DNA of 64,000 bases, taken from Paenibacillus tyrphae. GTDB lineage: Bacteria > Bacillota > Bacilli > Paenibacillales > NBRC-103111. Each line of letters opens with the position of its first letter. The stretch's first letter is position 1. The translations under genes were made by a program, and so were the position numbers. The notes under the pieces were generated by a model. It searched no databases, was not told the DNA's origin, and saw only the letters and a program-made list of their open reading frames with translations. Positions 7,769-16,647 of this stretch are shown here, one piece after another. The stretch spans positions 124,001 through 188,000 of the forward strand of contig NZ_BSDJ01000012.1 in NCBI RefSeq assembly GCF_027925525.1. Reading direction: 5' to 3'.

Positions 7769-8864
7769 TCGGCTGCCCGTATGCTTCCAGCGCGGCCGCT
7801 ATGTGCTCCAAGGGTGGCGGCGCCTCCCACCGTAGCCGGTGACGCCGGGCGAGCCCACTCTGCCGGACCTGCTCGCGCAGCAGCGCGGTGTCCGCTTCGG
7901 CGGGCAGCAGCGGCAGTGGGAGGCAGGCCGGCGCGAGCGCGGCTTGGCCCAGCGCGACCGCCGTATGGCGGCTGAGCCCGCGATGCTGCGGCCGTGGGTC
8001 GGCGAAGCTGATGCGCGCCATCGCCACGGGCACGCCCCCGAGGGCATGCACCGCGCCCACAAGCTCGCCCGCCTCGATGCCGCTGAAGCCGTATAGCGTG
8101 CCGGTGCCTACGATGCCGGGGCCCATGCAGACGATGGCTATGTCGGCTTTCAGCACATGCCTCGCGGCGAGGAGCGCCGTGTATTTGTTGACGGCTTCGA
8201 TATCGCCGCCGTAGGCGTGGCCGTACGTGACCGCACCAGCCAGCCAGCCGAGCTCCCTTAGCCGACGTACATGTCCGCTTATCGCCAGAGGCAGGGCACC
8301 CCCGTCGGTCATGATGTAAGCGATGCGCGGTACCGGCGCTCCCTTCTCACGCGCAAGCTCGCGGAGCCAGCAAACGGCAGCAGGCAGCATGCTGTGGAGC
8401 TCGCCAATGAGCACCGGCATCCCGCTGAGCGTACGCGAGTCGGCAAACAGAGCGTGATGCGGACTTGACGGCTCCTCCACCGAAAGCACGGCCCGCTGCA
8501 ATGACGTGTAACGTAGCTTCATAATGTGCCCTTCCTGCGGTCCGGAGGACTGGAGCCTATCTGGCGTCTCCGGCTCCCGCGAGTTCGTACCTGCTGGAAC
8601 TTCCGGGCGGTCGGTGGTCTCGTCCAACTTGCCAAGTCTCGCGTGGACAAAATGCACGCCTCCCGTACCGAGCCCCAAACGAACGGCGGTCGTATTCAGC
8701 AGCACCTCGTCCCCTGGCTGAAGCGGCGTCTCTACGGCAAGATCGTGCAGCGCAGCGGCCGTTTCTCCGTTTCCAAGCCGCACCCGGACCTCCTGCAAAT
8801 CATGCGACGAGCAAGGTTCCCCCACCGTTTCCGTAACGACAGCCGTTTCCCAGTGGATCCTCAT
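7656..8864 (-). CDS. DUF3866 family protein
   Basis: A 402-residue protein of unknown function. The start MRIHWETAVVTE follows GGGAGGAAA; a longer in-frame start lacks support. The N-terminal ~100 residues resemble a small beta domain (VRVRLGNGETAAAL..GDEVLLNTTAV). The rest is an alpha/beta domain with glycine-rich segments (IVCMGPGIVGTGTLYGFSG). DUF3866 genes are often found beside nudF, spoIIM or steA-type genes in spore formers. The 3' end overlaps mciZ on the other strand. A Pro/Glu-rich stretch (residues ~90-115) looks like an interdomain linker. Confidence 0.75.
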   Translation of the reverse strand: MRIHWETAVVTETVGEPCSSHDLQEVRVRLGNGETAAALHDLAVETPLQPGDEVLLNTTAVRLGLGTGGVHFVHARLGKLDETTDRPEVPAGTNSREPETPDRLQSSGPQEGHIMKLRYTSLQRAVLSVEEPSSPHHALFADSRTLSGMPVLIGELHSMLPAAVCWLRELAREKGAPVPRIAYIMTDGGALPLAISGHVRRLRELGWLAGAVTYGHAYGGDIEAVNKYTALLAARHVLKADIAIVCMGPGIVGTGTLYGFSGIEAGELVGAVHALGGVPVAMARISFADPRPQHRGLSRHTAVALGQAALAPACLPLPLLPAEADTALLREQVRQSGLARRHRLRWEAPPPLEHIAAALEAYGQPITSMGRALPDDPAFFAAVCTAAGAAYRLLRNEGPDKP

Positions 8865-8889
8865 ATTCCGTTTCCTCCCGTTTTCGCAC

Positions 8890-8929
8890 AAAAAAATCGC
8901 CGCTTACCCAAAAGAGATAAGCAGCGATT
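8890..8929 (-). terminator. Terminator after the YqjE-like peptidase gene
   Basis: Stem of AATCGCTGCTTA against TAAGCGGCGATT on the minus strand (one G.T pair), followed by seven T residues, about 40 bases past the stop at 8972. Confidence 0.85.
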
Positions 8930-8971
8930 AAACAACCTGTATGTTATTACTTTATGCCGGAAGGTCAAGCA

Positions 8972-10105
8972 TTATGCCTTGGCAACTTCATTGACGATCG
9001 AGACGACCACTTCGGCCGTTTTGACAAGGTCCGAGATCGCGATCCGTTCTTTCGTCGTGTGAATGTCCAGATAGCCGATAGCCAGATTGACGGTCGGTAC
9101 GCCCATACCGTTGAACATATTGGCGTCGCTGCCCCCGCCGGAATGGAAGGTGCGAGGTGTGCAGCCGACGTTCGTCAGCGCGCTCATCGCAAGCTTCACG
9201 ACTGGAGCGGACTCGTCGTACATAAACGCCGGGTAGATGACTTCACTTTTGAAGTCTAGCTTCGCGCCCATTTCCTCCGCCGCTTCCTCGCACGCCTGAC
9301 GCATTTTCTCGACCTGCTCGTACATTTTGGCCTGTGTGATGCTGCGCGCCTCGCCTTCGAGCGTTACGCGCTCGACGACGATGTTCGTCGCGCCTTCCAC
9401 GCCGCCTTCGAAGCGTCCGATGTTCGCGGTCGTTTCTTTGTCGATGCGGCCGAGCGGCATGCGCGCAATCGCTTTGCTCGCCACGGTAATCGCGCTTACG
9501 CCCGCTTCCGGATTTACGCCCGCATGAGCCGAGCGGCCCCAGAACGTGATGTATACCTTCGCCTGCGTCGGAGCGGCTACAGCAATGTCTCCGATCGTGC
9601 CGTTCGAGTCCAGCGCGAAGCCGAGATCCGCATCGACCCATTTGGCTTCCATCGCGCGGGAGCCCTTCAAACCGGATTCCTCGCCCGCCGTAATAATAAA
9701 CTGAATCTGCCCGTGCTCGATGTTCTTCTCTTTCAGGACGCGAATCGCTTCGAACATGGCGGCAAGGCCCGCTTTGTCGTCCGCCCCGAGAATCGTCGTT
9801 CCGTCGCTGCGGATGTAACCGTCTTCGCCGATTTGCGGCTTGATGCCTTTGCCCGGAGTAACCGTGTCCATATGCGAAGTGAAGAACAGCTTCGGCAGCG
9901 GCTTCGCGGATGTCGCCGGCAGCGTGCAGATGAGATTGCCCGAGCCGTGGCCGGTTTTCGCCGCGGAATCGTCCTCCTCCACCTTCAAGCCCAGCTCAGT
10001 GAATTTTGCCTTCAGCACGCGGCTGATTTCCTGCTCGTGCTTCGTTTCGCTGTCGATTTGAACCAACTCGATAAATTCGTCTACCAATCGCTTTTGCTGA
10101 ATCAT
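8972..10105 (-). CDS. M20 family peptidase, PepT-like (YqjE-like)
   Basis: A 377-residue dizinc peptidase, probably a cytoplasmic tripeptidase-like enzyme. Visible motifs: TSHMDTV (His/Asp ligand, residue ~78), ADDKAG (bridging Asp), TAGEESGLKGS (catalytic Glu plus ligand Glu), ALDSNG, and a C-terminal HSGGGSDAN. An internal dimerisation insert carries GRSAHAGVNPEAGVSAI. The ATG follows GGAGGAAAGCT. It is divergent from the small membrane-protein gene. The exact substrate cannot be told from sequence. Confidence 0.9.
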   Translation of the reverse strand: MIQQKRLVDEFIELVQIDSETKHEQEISRVLKAKFTELGLKVEEDDSAAKTGHGSGNLICTLPATSAKPLPKLFFTSHMDTVTPGKGIKPQIGEDGYIRSDGTTILGADDKAGLAAMFEAIRVLKEKNIEHGQIQFIITAGEESGLKGSRAMEAKWVDADLGFALDSNGTIGDIAVAAPTQAKVYITFWGRSAHAGVNPEAGVSAITVASKAIARMPLGRIDKETTANIGRFEGGVEGATNIVVERVTLEGEARSITQAKMYEQVEKMRQACEEAAEEMGAKLDFKSEVIYPAFMYDESAPVVKLAMSALTNVGCTPRTFHSGGGSDANMFNGMGVPTVNLAIGYLDIHTTKERIAISDLVKTAEVVVSIVNEVAKA

Positions 10106-10173
10106 AGCTTTCCTCCATTAGGCCGCTTGGGTTATTATAGGGATAGTATTCCCTTGATAAGGAGCTGAAATCG

Positions 10174-10269
10174 TTGCGAAATAAATTGATTTTCAAAATC
10201 GTCGTTTACACGATGATCGTCTCGATGCTGTTATCCACGCTGTTGTTTACCGTAAGCAATTTCTTCTAG
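10174..10269 (+). CDS. prli42: 31-residue membrane miniprotein, Prli42-like
   Basis: TTG start preceded by AAGGAG at a spacing of about eight bases. The product has a basic N-terminus (MRNKLIFKIVVYTMI) followed by one hydrophobic helix and a C-terminal SNFF. Length, charge pattern and the VVYTMIVSMLLSTLLFTVS helix fit the Firmicutes miniprotein Prli42, a membrane anchor of the stressosome in Listeria. The assignment rests on this short similarity and on recollection of the family; there is no stressosome gene in the window. A GC-rich inverted repeat without a T run follows (about 10274-10312). Confidence 0.62.
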   Translation: MRNKLIFKIVVYTMIVSMLLSTLLFTVSNFF

Positions 10270-10322
10270 TTGGCCGGCGGGGGACGGGTTAGGGACAAGC
10301 CTCCCCCGGCTGCCGCCGACCT

Positions 10323-11705
10323 TTAGTACAGCTTCGTGTCCTGATTGTACGCTTCCAGGTTCTCTTTCACCCGCTGCAGGAAGCGTCCGCAGATGACCCC
10401 GTCCAAAATGCGGTGGTCCAAGGACAAGCACAGGTTGACCATCGAACGGACGGCAATCATGTCCTGAATGACGACCGGCTTTTTCACGATCGATTCGAAG
10501 GTCAGAATGGCGGCTTGCGGGTAGTTGATGATCGGATACGACAAAATTGATCCGAACGAGCCCGTATTGTTCACGGTAAACGTCCCGCCTTGCATATCGC
10601 TAAGCGTCAGCTTGCCGGCTCTTGCTTTCCGGGTTAAAGAATCGATCTCCCGGGCGAGGCCGGCAATATTCATTTGGTCGGCCTTCTGGATGACCGGAGT
10701 GACGACGAAATCCTCGGTACCTACGGCCAGCGCGAGGTTGATGTCCCGCTTGACGATAATTTTGTCAACCGCCCAGACCGAGTTCATGATCGGATAATCC
10801 TTGATCGCGCCGACGACCGCTTTGAGCAGGAAGGCCAGATACGTAATATTGATCCCTTCCTGTTTCATGAATTCGCCCTTCACTTTGTTCCGCAGCAGCA
10901 CAAGGTTCGTCACGTCCACCTCGATCATCGTCCAGGCATGCGGAATTTCCGTCACGCTCTGACGCATGCGGCTGGCAATCGTATTGCGAATCGGCGTCAC
11001 GTCGATCAAATACTCGCCCCGGCCATCAAGCGGCTGACCTTCCACTTCGATTTTCGGCAGCGGCGGGTTTTCCGACAAATGGATGCCGGTTGAACGTACC
11101 GGCCCCTTCGGCGGCACCGGGAGGAATACGCCGGCGGTCGCAGCTTCTGCAGTGGCTTCCGCATTGACGGCAGCCACCGTTTTTCCTTCTTCGACCGCTG
11201 CAGGCTTGCCGCTCGCGACGTAAGCTTCCACGTCTTTGCGCGTAATGCGGCCGCCAAGGCCCGTGCCCTTCACTTCCGACAGCGCGATCCCGTGTTCTGC
11301 GGCAAGCTTGAGCACCGCAGGCGAATAACGCCCGCTCATGCCCGCTTCAGCGCCGGCAGCTTGTGCTTCGCGACGGGCTTGTCCGCCTTGAGCGCGCTGC
11401 GGCTGAGAAACGGCTTCTGCGGCTTCCGCCGTACTGCCCGCTGCCTGATGCGGCTCCTCGATCAAACAAATCTCTTCTCCGACCGCAGCCGTATATCCTT
11501 CTTCCGCCAGCAGCTTGACCAGCCGGCCTTCGATCGGCGACGGCATCTCCACCGTCACCTTGTCCGTGATCAGCTCGCACAATACATCGTATTGTTCGAT
11601 ATAATCCCCAGGCTGCTTAAGCCATTTACCGATCGTTGCCGATACCAAACTCTCGGCCAGATGAGGAACCTTGACGCCGGTTCCTTTCGTCGCTTGATCG
11701 TTCAT
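10323..11705 (-). CDS. bfmBB: Branched-chain 2-oxoacid dehydrogenase E2 (dihydrolipoyl acyltransferase)
   Basis: A 460-residue E2 subunit. The single N-terminal lipoyl domain has its lipoylation lysine at K49 (ELITDKVTVEMPSP). An Ala/Glu-rich linker follows. The E3/E1-binding domain is near 125-165 (YSPAVLKLAAEHGI...GLGGRITRKDV). The catalytic domain ends with SLDHRILDG, carrying the active-site His431. It is last in the operon after E1 beta, with 12 bases between them. In this lineage the complex supplies branched acyl-CoA primers for iso/anteiso fatty acids. Confidence 0.95.
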   Translation of the reverse strand: MNDQATKGTGVKVPHLAESLVSATIGKWLKQPGDYIEQYDVLCELITDKVTVEMPSPIEGRLVKLLAEEGYTAAVGEEICLIEEPHQAAGSTAEAAEAVSQPQRAQGGQARREAQAAGAEAGMSGRYSPAVLKLAAEHGIALSEVKGTGLGGRITRKDVEAYVASGKPAAVEEGKTVAAVNAEATAEAATAGVFLPVPPKGPVRSTGIHLSENPPLPKIEVEGQPLDGRGEYLIDVTPIRNTIASRMRQSVTEIPHAWTMIEVDVTNLVLLRNKVKGEFMKQEGINITYLAFLLKAVVGAIKDYPIMNSVWAVDKIIVKRDINLALAVGTEDFVVTPVIQKADQMNIAGLAREIDSLTRKARAGKLTLSDMQGGTFTVNNTGSFGSILSYPIINYPQAAILTFESIVKKPVVIQDMIAVRSMVNLCLSLDHRILDGVICGRFLQRVKENLEAYNQDTKLY

Positions 11706-11717
11706 GTAACGGTCCTC

Positions 11718-12698
11718 CTAGAACAAAGCCAGCTTCCGCATGGCTTCCATGATCTTATCCGTATTGAGAAGGAAAAACTTCTCCATCGGCGGGTTCATTC
11801 CGACAGCGGGAACGTCCGGCGCGCAGAGCCGCATAATCGGCGCGTCCAGCTCGAACAGCAGCTCCTCGGCAATGATCGCGGACACTTCCGCCCCGACGCC
11901 TCCGGTCTTGTTATCCTCGTGGATGATCAGCACTTTGCCAGTTTTGGCTGCCGCTTTGAGAATCGCTTCCGTATCCAAAGGCTGCAGCGTTCTCAGATCG
12001 AGCACATGAGCCTGAATGCCTTCTTTGGCCAGCTCTTCCGCCGCACGCAGCGCATATTGCACGGTGATGCCGTACGTGATGACGGTGATGTCGGAGCCTT
12101 CCCGCTTCACGGCAGCTTCGCCGATCGGCACGATATAATCGTCCTCGGGCACTTCGCCCGTAACAGACAAATAGCATTTCTTATGCTCGAAGTACAGCAC
12201 CGGATCCGGATTGCGTATCGCAGCTTTTAAAAGCCCTTTCGCATCGTACGGGTCCGAAGGGGCGACGATGACAAGCCCCGGCCTGCCGAAAAAGACGGAT
12301 TCCGGACATTGGGAATGATATAGCGCGCCTCCACCGGTCGCCCCGTACGGAGCGCGAATCACGATGGGACAGCTCCAGTCGTTGTTCGAACGGTACCGGA
12401 TGAGGGCCGCCTCGCTAATGATCTGGTTCGTCGCCGGAAAAATAAAGTCCGCGTACTGCATCTCCGCCACCGGCTTCATCCCGTACATAGCGGCGCCGAT
12501 CGCTACGCCCGCAATCGCCGATTCGGCGAGCGGCGTATCCATGATCCGCTCTTCCCCGAACTGCTCCTTCAGCCCTTTCGTCGCATTCATGACGCCGCCC
12601 TTGCCGACGTCCTCACCCAGGACGAACACGTTCTCGTCCCGCTCCAGCTCTTCCTTCATTGCCGTGCGAATGGCTTCCAAATACGTAATGACCGCCAC
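11718..12698 (-). CDS. bfmBAB: Branched-chain 2-oxoacid dehydrogenase E1 beta
   Basis: A 326-residue transketolase-like E1 beta subunit. Typical segments are VFVLGEDVGKGGVMNATKGL, TPLAESAIAGVAIGAA and YADFIFPATNQI near the N-terminus. The C-terminal domain has VLDLRTLQPLDTEAI and LIIHEDNKTGGVGAE. The gene starts with GTG, with GAGGGAGGG upstream, 3 bases after the E1 alpha stop. With the alpha subunit it decarboxylates branched 2-oxoacids from Val, Leu and Ile. Confidence 0.95.
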   Translation of the reverse strand: MAVITYLEAIRTAMKEELERDENVFVLGEDVGKGGVMNATKGLKEQFGEERIMDTPLAESAIAGVAIGAAMYGMKPVAEMQYADFIFPATNQIISEAALIRYRSNNDWSCPIVIRAPYGATGGGALYHSQCPESVFFGRPGLVIVAPSDPYDAKGLLKAAIRNPDPVLYFEHKKCYLSVTGEVPEDDYIVPIGEAAVKREGSDITVITYGITVQYALRAAEELAKEGIQAHVLDLRTLQPLDTEAILKAAAKTGKVLIIHEDNKTGGVGAEVSAIIAEELLFELDAPIMRLCAPDVPAVGMNPPMEKFFLLNTDKIMEAMRKLALF

Positions 12699-12701
12699 GA
12701 A

Positions 12702-13712
12702 TTAGCCCTCCCTCTGTTCCGCGTACACATGCTTGAGCGTATCTTCCGGCTTCGGAAAAGGCGCATCGTCCGCGTAATTCGTCGCTTCAACCAATTCCTG
12801 CTTGATGGCCGCCGCAAGCTCGGCGTCCTGCGTTTCACTCCAGAGGCCGCAGTCGATCAAATACTGCTTGAACCGCGGCAATCCGTCCTTCGCGCGGTTC
12901 TCTTCGACTTCCTCCGGTGTGCGGTAGAGCAGGTCGTTGTCGGACGTCGAATGCGGAGAAATCCGGTACATGACCGCTTCGATCAAGGTCGGACCTTCAC
13001 CGCGAAGGGCGCGCTCACGCGCTTCCTTCACGACACGGTACACTTCAAGCGCGTCCCGGCCATCTACCTTAACGCCCGGGAAGCCGTAGCCGTGGGCGCG
13101 CTCGGCGATGCTGCCGCCCACCTGCTTGTGCAGCGGGATGGAAATCGCGTACTGGTTATTTTCGCACATGAAAATAACCGGAAGCTTGTGAACGCCCGCA
13201 AAGTTGCAGCCTTCGTGGAAATCGCCCTGATTGCTCGATCCGTCGCCGAAGGTCGTGAACGCCACGAAGTTTTTCCGTTTCATCTTGGCAGCCAGCGCAA
13301 ATCCGACCGCGTGAGGCACTTGAGTCGTTACCGGAGAAGAGCCGGTCACGATATTCAGCTTTTTATGGCTGAAATGGCCTGGCATTTGACGTCCGCCGCT
13401 GTTCGGGTCCTCCGCCTTGGCGAAGACGGACAACATCAATTCTTTTAACGTCATCCCGACCGAAAGCACGAAGCCGTAATCCCGGTAATACGGTAAAAAG
13501 TAGTCTTCCCCTCGCGAAAGCGCGAAAGCTGCGGCCACTTGCGCCGTTTCTTGGCCGATGCCGGACACGTGGAACGCAATTTTGCCCGAACGCTGCAGCA
13601 GGAAGCACCGCTCGTCAAACATGCGGGCTTTCAACATGTATGTATACATTTCCAGAGCCTGACCGTCCGTCAATCCGAGCTGCCGGTGTTTTGTCATTTG
13701 ACCGATGGACAT
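12702..13712 (-). CDS. bfmBAA: Branched-chain 2-oxoacid dehydrogenase E1 alpha
   Basis: A 336-residue thiamine-diphosphate-binding subunit. The ThDP motif is visible as FGDGSSNQGDFHEGCNFAGV (GDG...N pattern), followed by FMCENNQYAIS. The phosphorylation-loop equivalent is YRISPHSTSDN. The ATG follows AAAGGAGGCG. It is separated from lpdV by 155 bases, so it could have its own promoter, although all four genes share direction and function. Confidence 0.95.
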   Translation of the reverse strand: MSIGQMTKHRQLGLTDGQALEMYTYMLKARMFDERCFLLQRSGKIAFHVSGIGQETAQVAAAFALSRGEDYFLPYYRDYGFVLSVGMTLKELMLSVFAKAEDPNSGGRQMPGHFSHKKLNIVTGSSPVTTQVPHAVGFALAAKMKRKNFVAFTTFGDGSSNQGDFHEGCNFAGVHKLPVIFMCENNQYAISIPLHKQVGGSIAERAHGYGFPGVKVDGRDALEVYRVVKEARERALRGEGPTLIEAVMYRISPHSTSDNDLLYRTPEEVEENRAKDGLPRFKQYLIDCGLWSETQDAELAAAIKQELVEATNYADDAPFPKPEDTLKHVYAEQREG

Positions 13713-13867
13713 GGAGTTATAGACGCCTCCTTTTACAAAAGCAAGTGAGTTGTAGTTTTTAATACCTGGTGCTAATACCAGACACTATAACTATATTATA
13801 AACCGTTTGGTTTACGAATACAATTTTATTAGATAAAGAGGCGCTCTCCCGGCCTTCCGGCAGCAAA

Positions 13868-15289
13868 TTACGTATTGATGGACCGTCCGTCCACAGCCAG
13901 CATTGCCTCACCCAACAGCTCGGAGAGGGTCGGATGCGGATGAATCGTTTGCCCGATTTCCCATGGAGTCGCATCAAGAAGCTGAGCTAACGCCGCTTCG
14001 GAAATATAATCGGTCACGTGCGGTCCGATCATATGGACGCCGAGCAAATCGTTCGTTTCTTTATCGGCCACCACTTTGATAAATCCGTCGGTCTCTCCGA
14101 GCACGATCGCCTTGCCCAGTGCCCGGAAATGAACCTTGGACACCTTGACATCGCTTCCCTGTTCCTTGGCTTCCCGTTCCGTCCAGCCGATGCTTGCCGT
14201 CTCCGGACGGGAATAGACGCACCGCGGCACTCGATGCGGCTCCACCTTGTGCGGCTGCAAGCCCCAGGCATGCTCGGCCGCAGTCAACCCTTCGTGGGCG
14301 GCTGCGTGCGCAAGCTGAAGTCCGCCGATGCAGTCCCCAACCGCATAAATGTGCAGCTCGGCCGTCTGCATCGAATCGTTGACACGGACGAAGCCGCCTT
14401 CAACCTTGACATCGGTATTTTCCAAACCGATGCCTTCAACGTTGGCTTGACGCCCTACGCACACAAGCGCGATTTCGGCAGACAGTTCGGCTTGTTCCTC
14501 GCGATGCTCCACATTCAGCGTCACGCCGCCCTCATGCTTGCGGACGGATTCCGTGAGCACCTTGGTGCCTGTACGCACGCTAACTCCGCGTTTTTTCAGC
14601 AGCCGCTCCAGCTCGCGCGATACGTCTTCATCCTCGCTCGGAAGCAGTCTGGGCGCAAATTCCACAACGGTCACCTGCACGCCAAAATCGCTTAGCAACG
14701 AAGCCCATTCGACGCCGATGACGCCGCCTCCGATGATGACCGCAGAAGCCGGAAGCTTCTCTAGACGAAGCGCCTCGTCGCTATTCAGGATCGTCACGCC
14801 GTCGGTTTCCAGACCCGGCAGGCTTCTCGGACGGGAGCCCGTCGCGATGACCACCTTCTCCGGCACCAGCGTCAAGATCTCGTCATCGCCTTGATCGACG
14901 GATACCGTACCGCTCCGCGGCGAAAAGATGGAAGGACCGATTAATCTGCCCTTCCCCTGGAATACGGTAATTTTATGTTTTTTCATCAAAAATTGCAGCC
15001 CGCTGTATAGTTGCTCGACCACCGCGTCTTTGCGGCTTGCGACTTTAGAAAAATCTAGGGTGACCGCCTCGGCTCCGATGCCGAATCTGTCGCTGTCTTT
15101 CATGAGGGCGAATACTTCCGCGCTTCGCAGCAGCGCCTTGCTTGGAATGCAGCCGCGGTGCAGACAAGTTCCTCCGAGCTTATCCTGCTCGACAATGGCC
15201 ACGCTTTTTCCAAGCTGAGCGGCCCGAATGGCCGCCGTATAACCGCCGATGCCTCCGCCAAGAACAACCATATCAAAAGTATGCGTCAT
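13868..15289 (-). CDS. lpdV: Dihydrolipoyl dehydrogenase (E3) of the branched-chain complex
   Basis: FAD-dependent disulfide reductase of 473 residues that reoxidises E2-bound dihydrolipoamide. It shows the FAD-binding GGGIGGYTAAIRAAQLG, the redox pair in GGTCLHRGCIPSK, the NAD-binding GGGVIGVEWASLL, and a C-terminal HPHPTLSE with the active-site His-Glu. The ATG follows AGGAGGAATC. It is first in the bkd/bfm operon. In B. subtilis ptb, bcd and buk precede lpdV; here they are absent and a divergent DUF2627 gene is next. Confidence 0.96.
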   Translation of the reverse strand: MTHTFDMVVLGGGIGGYTAAIRAAQLGKSVAIVEQDKLGGTCLHRGCIPSKALLRSAEVFALMKDSDRFGIGAEAVTLDFSKVASRKDAVVEQLYSGLQFLMKKHKITVFQGKGRLIGPSIFSPRSGTVSVDQGDDEILTLVPEKVVIATGSRPRSLPGLETDGVTILNSDEALRLEKLPASAVIIGGGVIGVEWASLLSDFGVQVTVVEFAPRLLPSEDEDVSRELERLLKKRGVSVRTGTKVLTESVRKHEGGVTLNVEHREEQAELSAEIALVCVGRQANVEGIGLENTDVKVEGGFVRVNDSMQTAELHIYAVGDCIGGLQLAHAAAHEGLTAAEHAWGLQPHKVEPHRVPRCVYSRPETASIGWTEREAKEQGSDVKVSKVHFRALGKAIVLGETDGFIKVVADKETNDLLGVHMIGPHVTDYISEAALAQLLDATPWEIGQTIHPHPTLSELLGEAMLAVDGRSINT

Positions 15290-15437
15290 TCATGATTCCT
15301 CCTGAATCTCAAGATTCTCTTATTGTAACTCTATTCTGCGGCAGAAATATAGTCCAATTTGTGAAATGACATGAATTCTTGATAAATTTATGATAACGTA
15401 GAGATTGACGATTTTGAAGCAACAGAAGGAGCCAAGC

Positions 15438-15698
15438 ATGATGGCCGTTATTTCTCGTTTCATCGCCATGCTGCTGCTGGTCGTGCCGGGACTCATGGCA
15501 ACTTACGGATTTTTGGCAATGAAGGACGCCTGGTTCGCCCAATTCGATCCGGCGCTCGGCTTCCTTTGGTGGAAGTTTGCGCTGGGCCTGCTGCTGTTTG
15601 CCGCGGGAGTCGCTTTTATCGGGGGATGGATTTTTTTCCGGGACCGCAAACGCAATTATGTCGCACCGCGCTTTCGAAAGAAACGCAAAAAGGGATAG
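15438..15698 (+). CDS. DUF2627 membrane protein (YqzF-like)
   Basis: An 86-residue protein with two membrane segments (about 5-25 and 38-62) and a very basic tail (RDRKRNYVAPRFRKKRKKG). The first of two adjacent ATGs follows AGAAGGAG. The same family (yqzF) lies near the bkd operon in B. subtilis. Function unknown. It ends inside a bidirectional terminator. Confidence 0.8.
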   Translation: MMAVISRFIAMLLLVVPGLMATYGFLAMKDAWFAQFDPALGFLWWKFALGLLLFAAGVAFIGGWIFFRDRKRNYVAPRFRKKRKKG

Positions 15699-15727
15699 GC
15701 CAGCAATCGCAGCCTGTCCCTTTTTTT
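15687..15727. terminator. Bidirectional terminator between DUF2627 and the MraY-like gene
   Basis: AAAAGGGATAGGC pairs with GCCTGTCCCTTTT around an 11-nt loop. Both strands have a T run after the stem, so it serves both convergent genes. Confidence 0.9.
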
Positions 15728-15732
15728 GTCGT

Positions 15733-16647
15733 TCAGCCTCGTCCGCGGCCGGCTTGATCCAACCAGCGGAGAAGCGCATAACGCTCGATGATGACGCTCA
15801 ATGACCGCCGCCATGTAATCGCGTGCAAAACGGCGAGTGCCGTCAATACGGCGGCCTGCACCGTAACCGGTGTCAGCAACGCAAACCCGACGCCGAGCGC
15901 AAACCCCAGCACATTGGCTCCGGTATCGCCCAGCATAGCCTTGCCGCGCAGGTCCGCGCCTGCGAACACTCCCGCTCCGATCGTAAGCGGAACCAGCAAT
16001 CGCCATACGTTCCAACCGGCTTCCGTTCCGCTCTCCTTCCAAGAAGCAAGCCATACGAGCAGAAGCAGCGAAACAAAAAAGCCCTTCAATGCTCGTCCGG
16101 GCCGGACGTCAAGCAAATTTACCGCATTGGTGGCGAGCAGAATAAGCAGCAGCTTGAAAGGCAAAAACCACAGCGTACGGCTATCTGCCATTATGGTTGC
16201 TCCCGTCACGCTGCAAAGCTGTTCCGCATCCGACAGCAGGATAAGCATTCCGGCCACTAACGTCGTTCCCGCTTTGACGATCCCGGTCGTTATCCTCCGC
16301 TGCTCGATCCAGGTCTTCCAATGGTTGCGCAGCCCTTTGACCTCCCGCTCCCCGAGCAGATCGTCAAGCAGTCCCGCAAAACCGACCAACGTGACCGCCA
16401 GCATCCATCGGTCCGCATCGGGCCAGGAGGAAGGCACTACGCACATCCCATACAGATACCACAGCAGAAGCAACAGCCACAGAAGCACGCCTCCGGCCGT
16501 CGGAACAAGACGTTCCCGGTAATTCGTTTCCGAGAGCCCGTGCTCCTGTAGAAAACGAATCGTTCCCGGCAGCAAAACGGCTCCTGCCGCGATCAGCAAG
16601 CCCGATGGAACCGCCCATCCCCACAGCCAACCGGCTACGTTCAGCAT
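15733..16647 (-). CDS. MraY/WecA-like phospho-N-acetylhexosamine transferase family protein
   Basis: A 304-residue polytopic membrane protein. Motifs of the polyprenyl-phosphate hexosamine-1-P transferases are visible: FAGLLDDLLGEREVKGLRNH (DD motif near residue 90), NAVNLLDVRPGRALKG (normally NxxNxxDGxxG, here with DVRPGR) and AMLGDTGANVLGF. The ATG overlaps the GT2 stop by 7 bases. The altered NLLDVRPGR suggests a substrate other than the murein precursor. It belongs to a cluster with a SteA-like protein and a GT2 enzyme. Confidence 0.8.
   Translation of the reverse strand: MLNVAGWLWGWAVPSGLLIAAGAVLLPGTIRFLQEHGLSETNYRERLVPTAGGVLLWLLLLLWYLYGMCVVPSSWPDADRWMLAVTLVGFAGLLDDLLGEREVKGLRNHWKTWIEQRRITTGIVKAGTTLVAGMLILLSDAEQLCSVTGATIMADSRTLWFLPFKLLLILLATNAVNLLDVRPGRALKGFFVSLLLLVWLASWKESGTEAGWNVWRLLVPLTIGAGVFAGADLRGKAMLGDTGANVLGFALGVGFALLTPVTVQAAVLTALAVLHAITWRRSLSVIIERYALLRWLDQAGRGRG

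Noticed and set aside
10270-10320. Terminator after the Prli42-like gene
   Set aside because: A GC-rich inverted repeat is present but has gaps and no T run, so it was not scored as a terminator.
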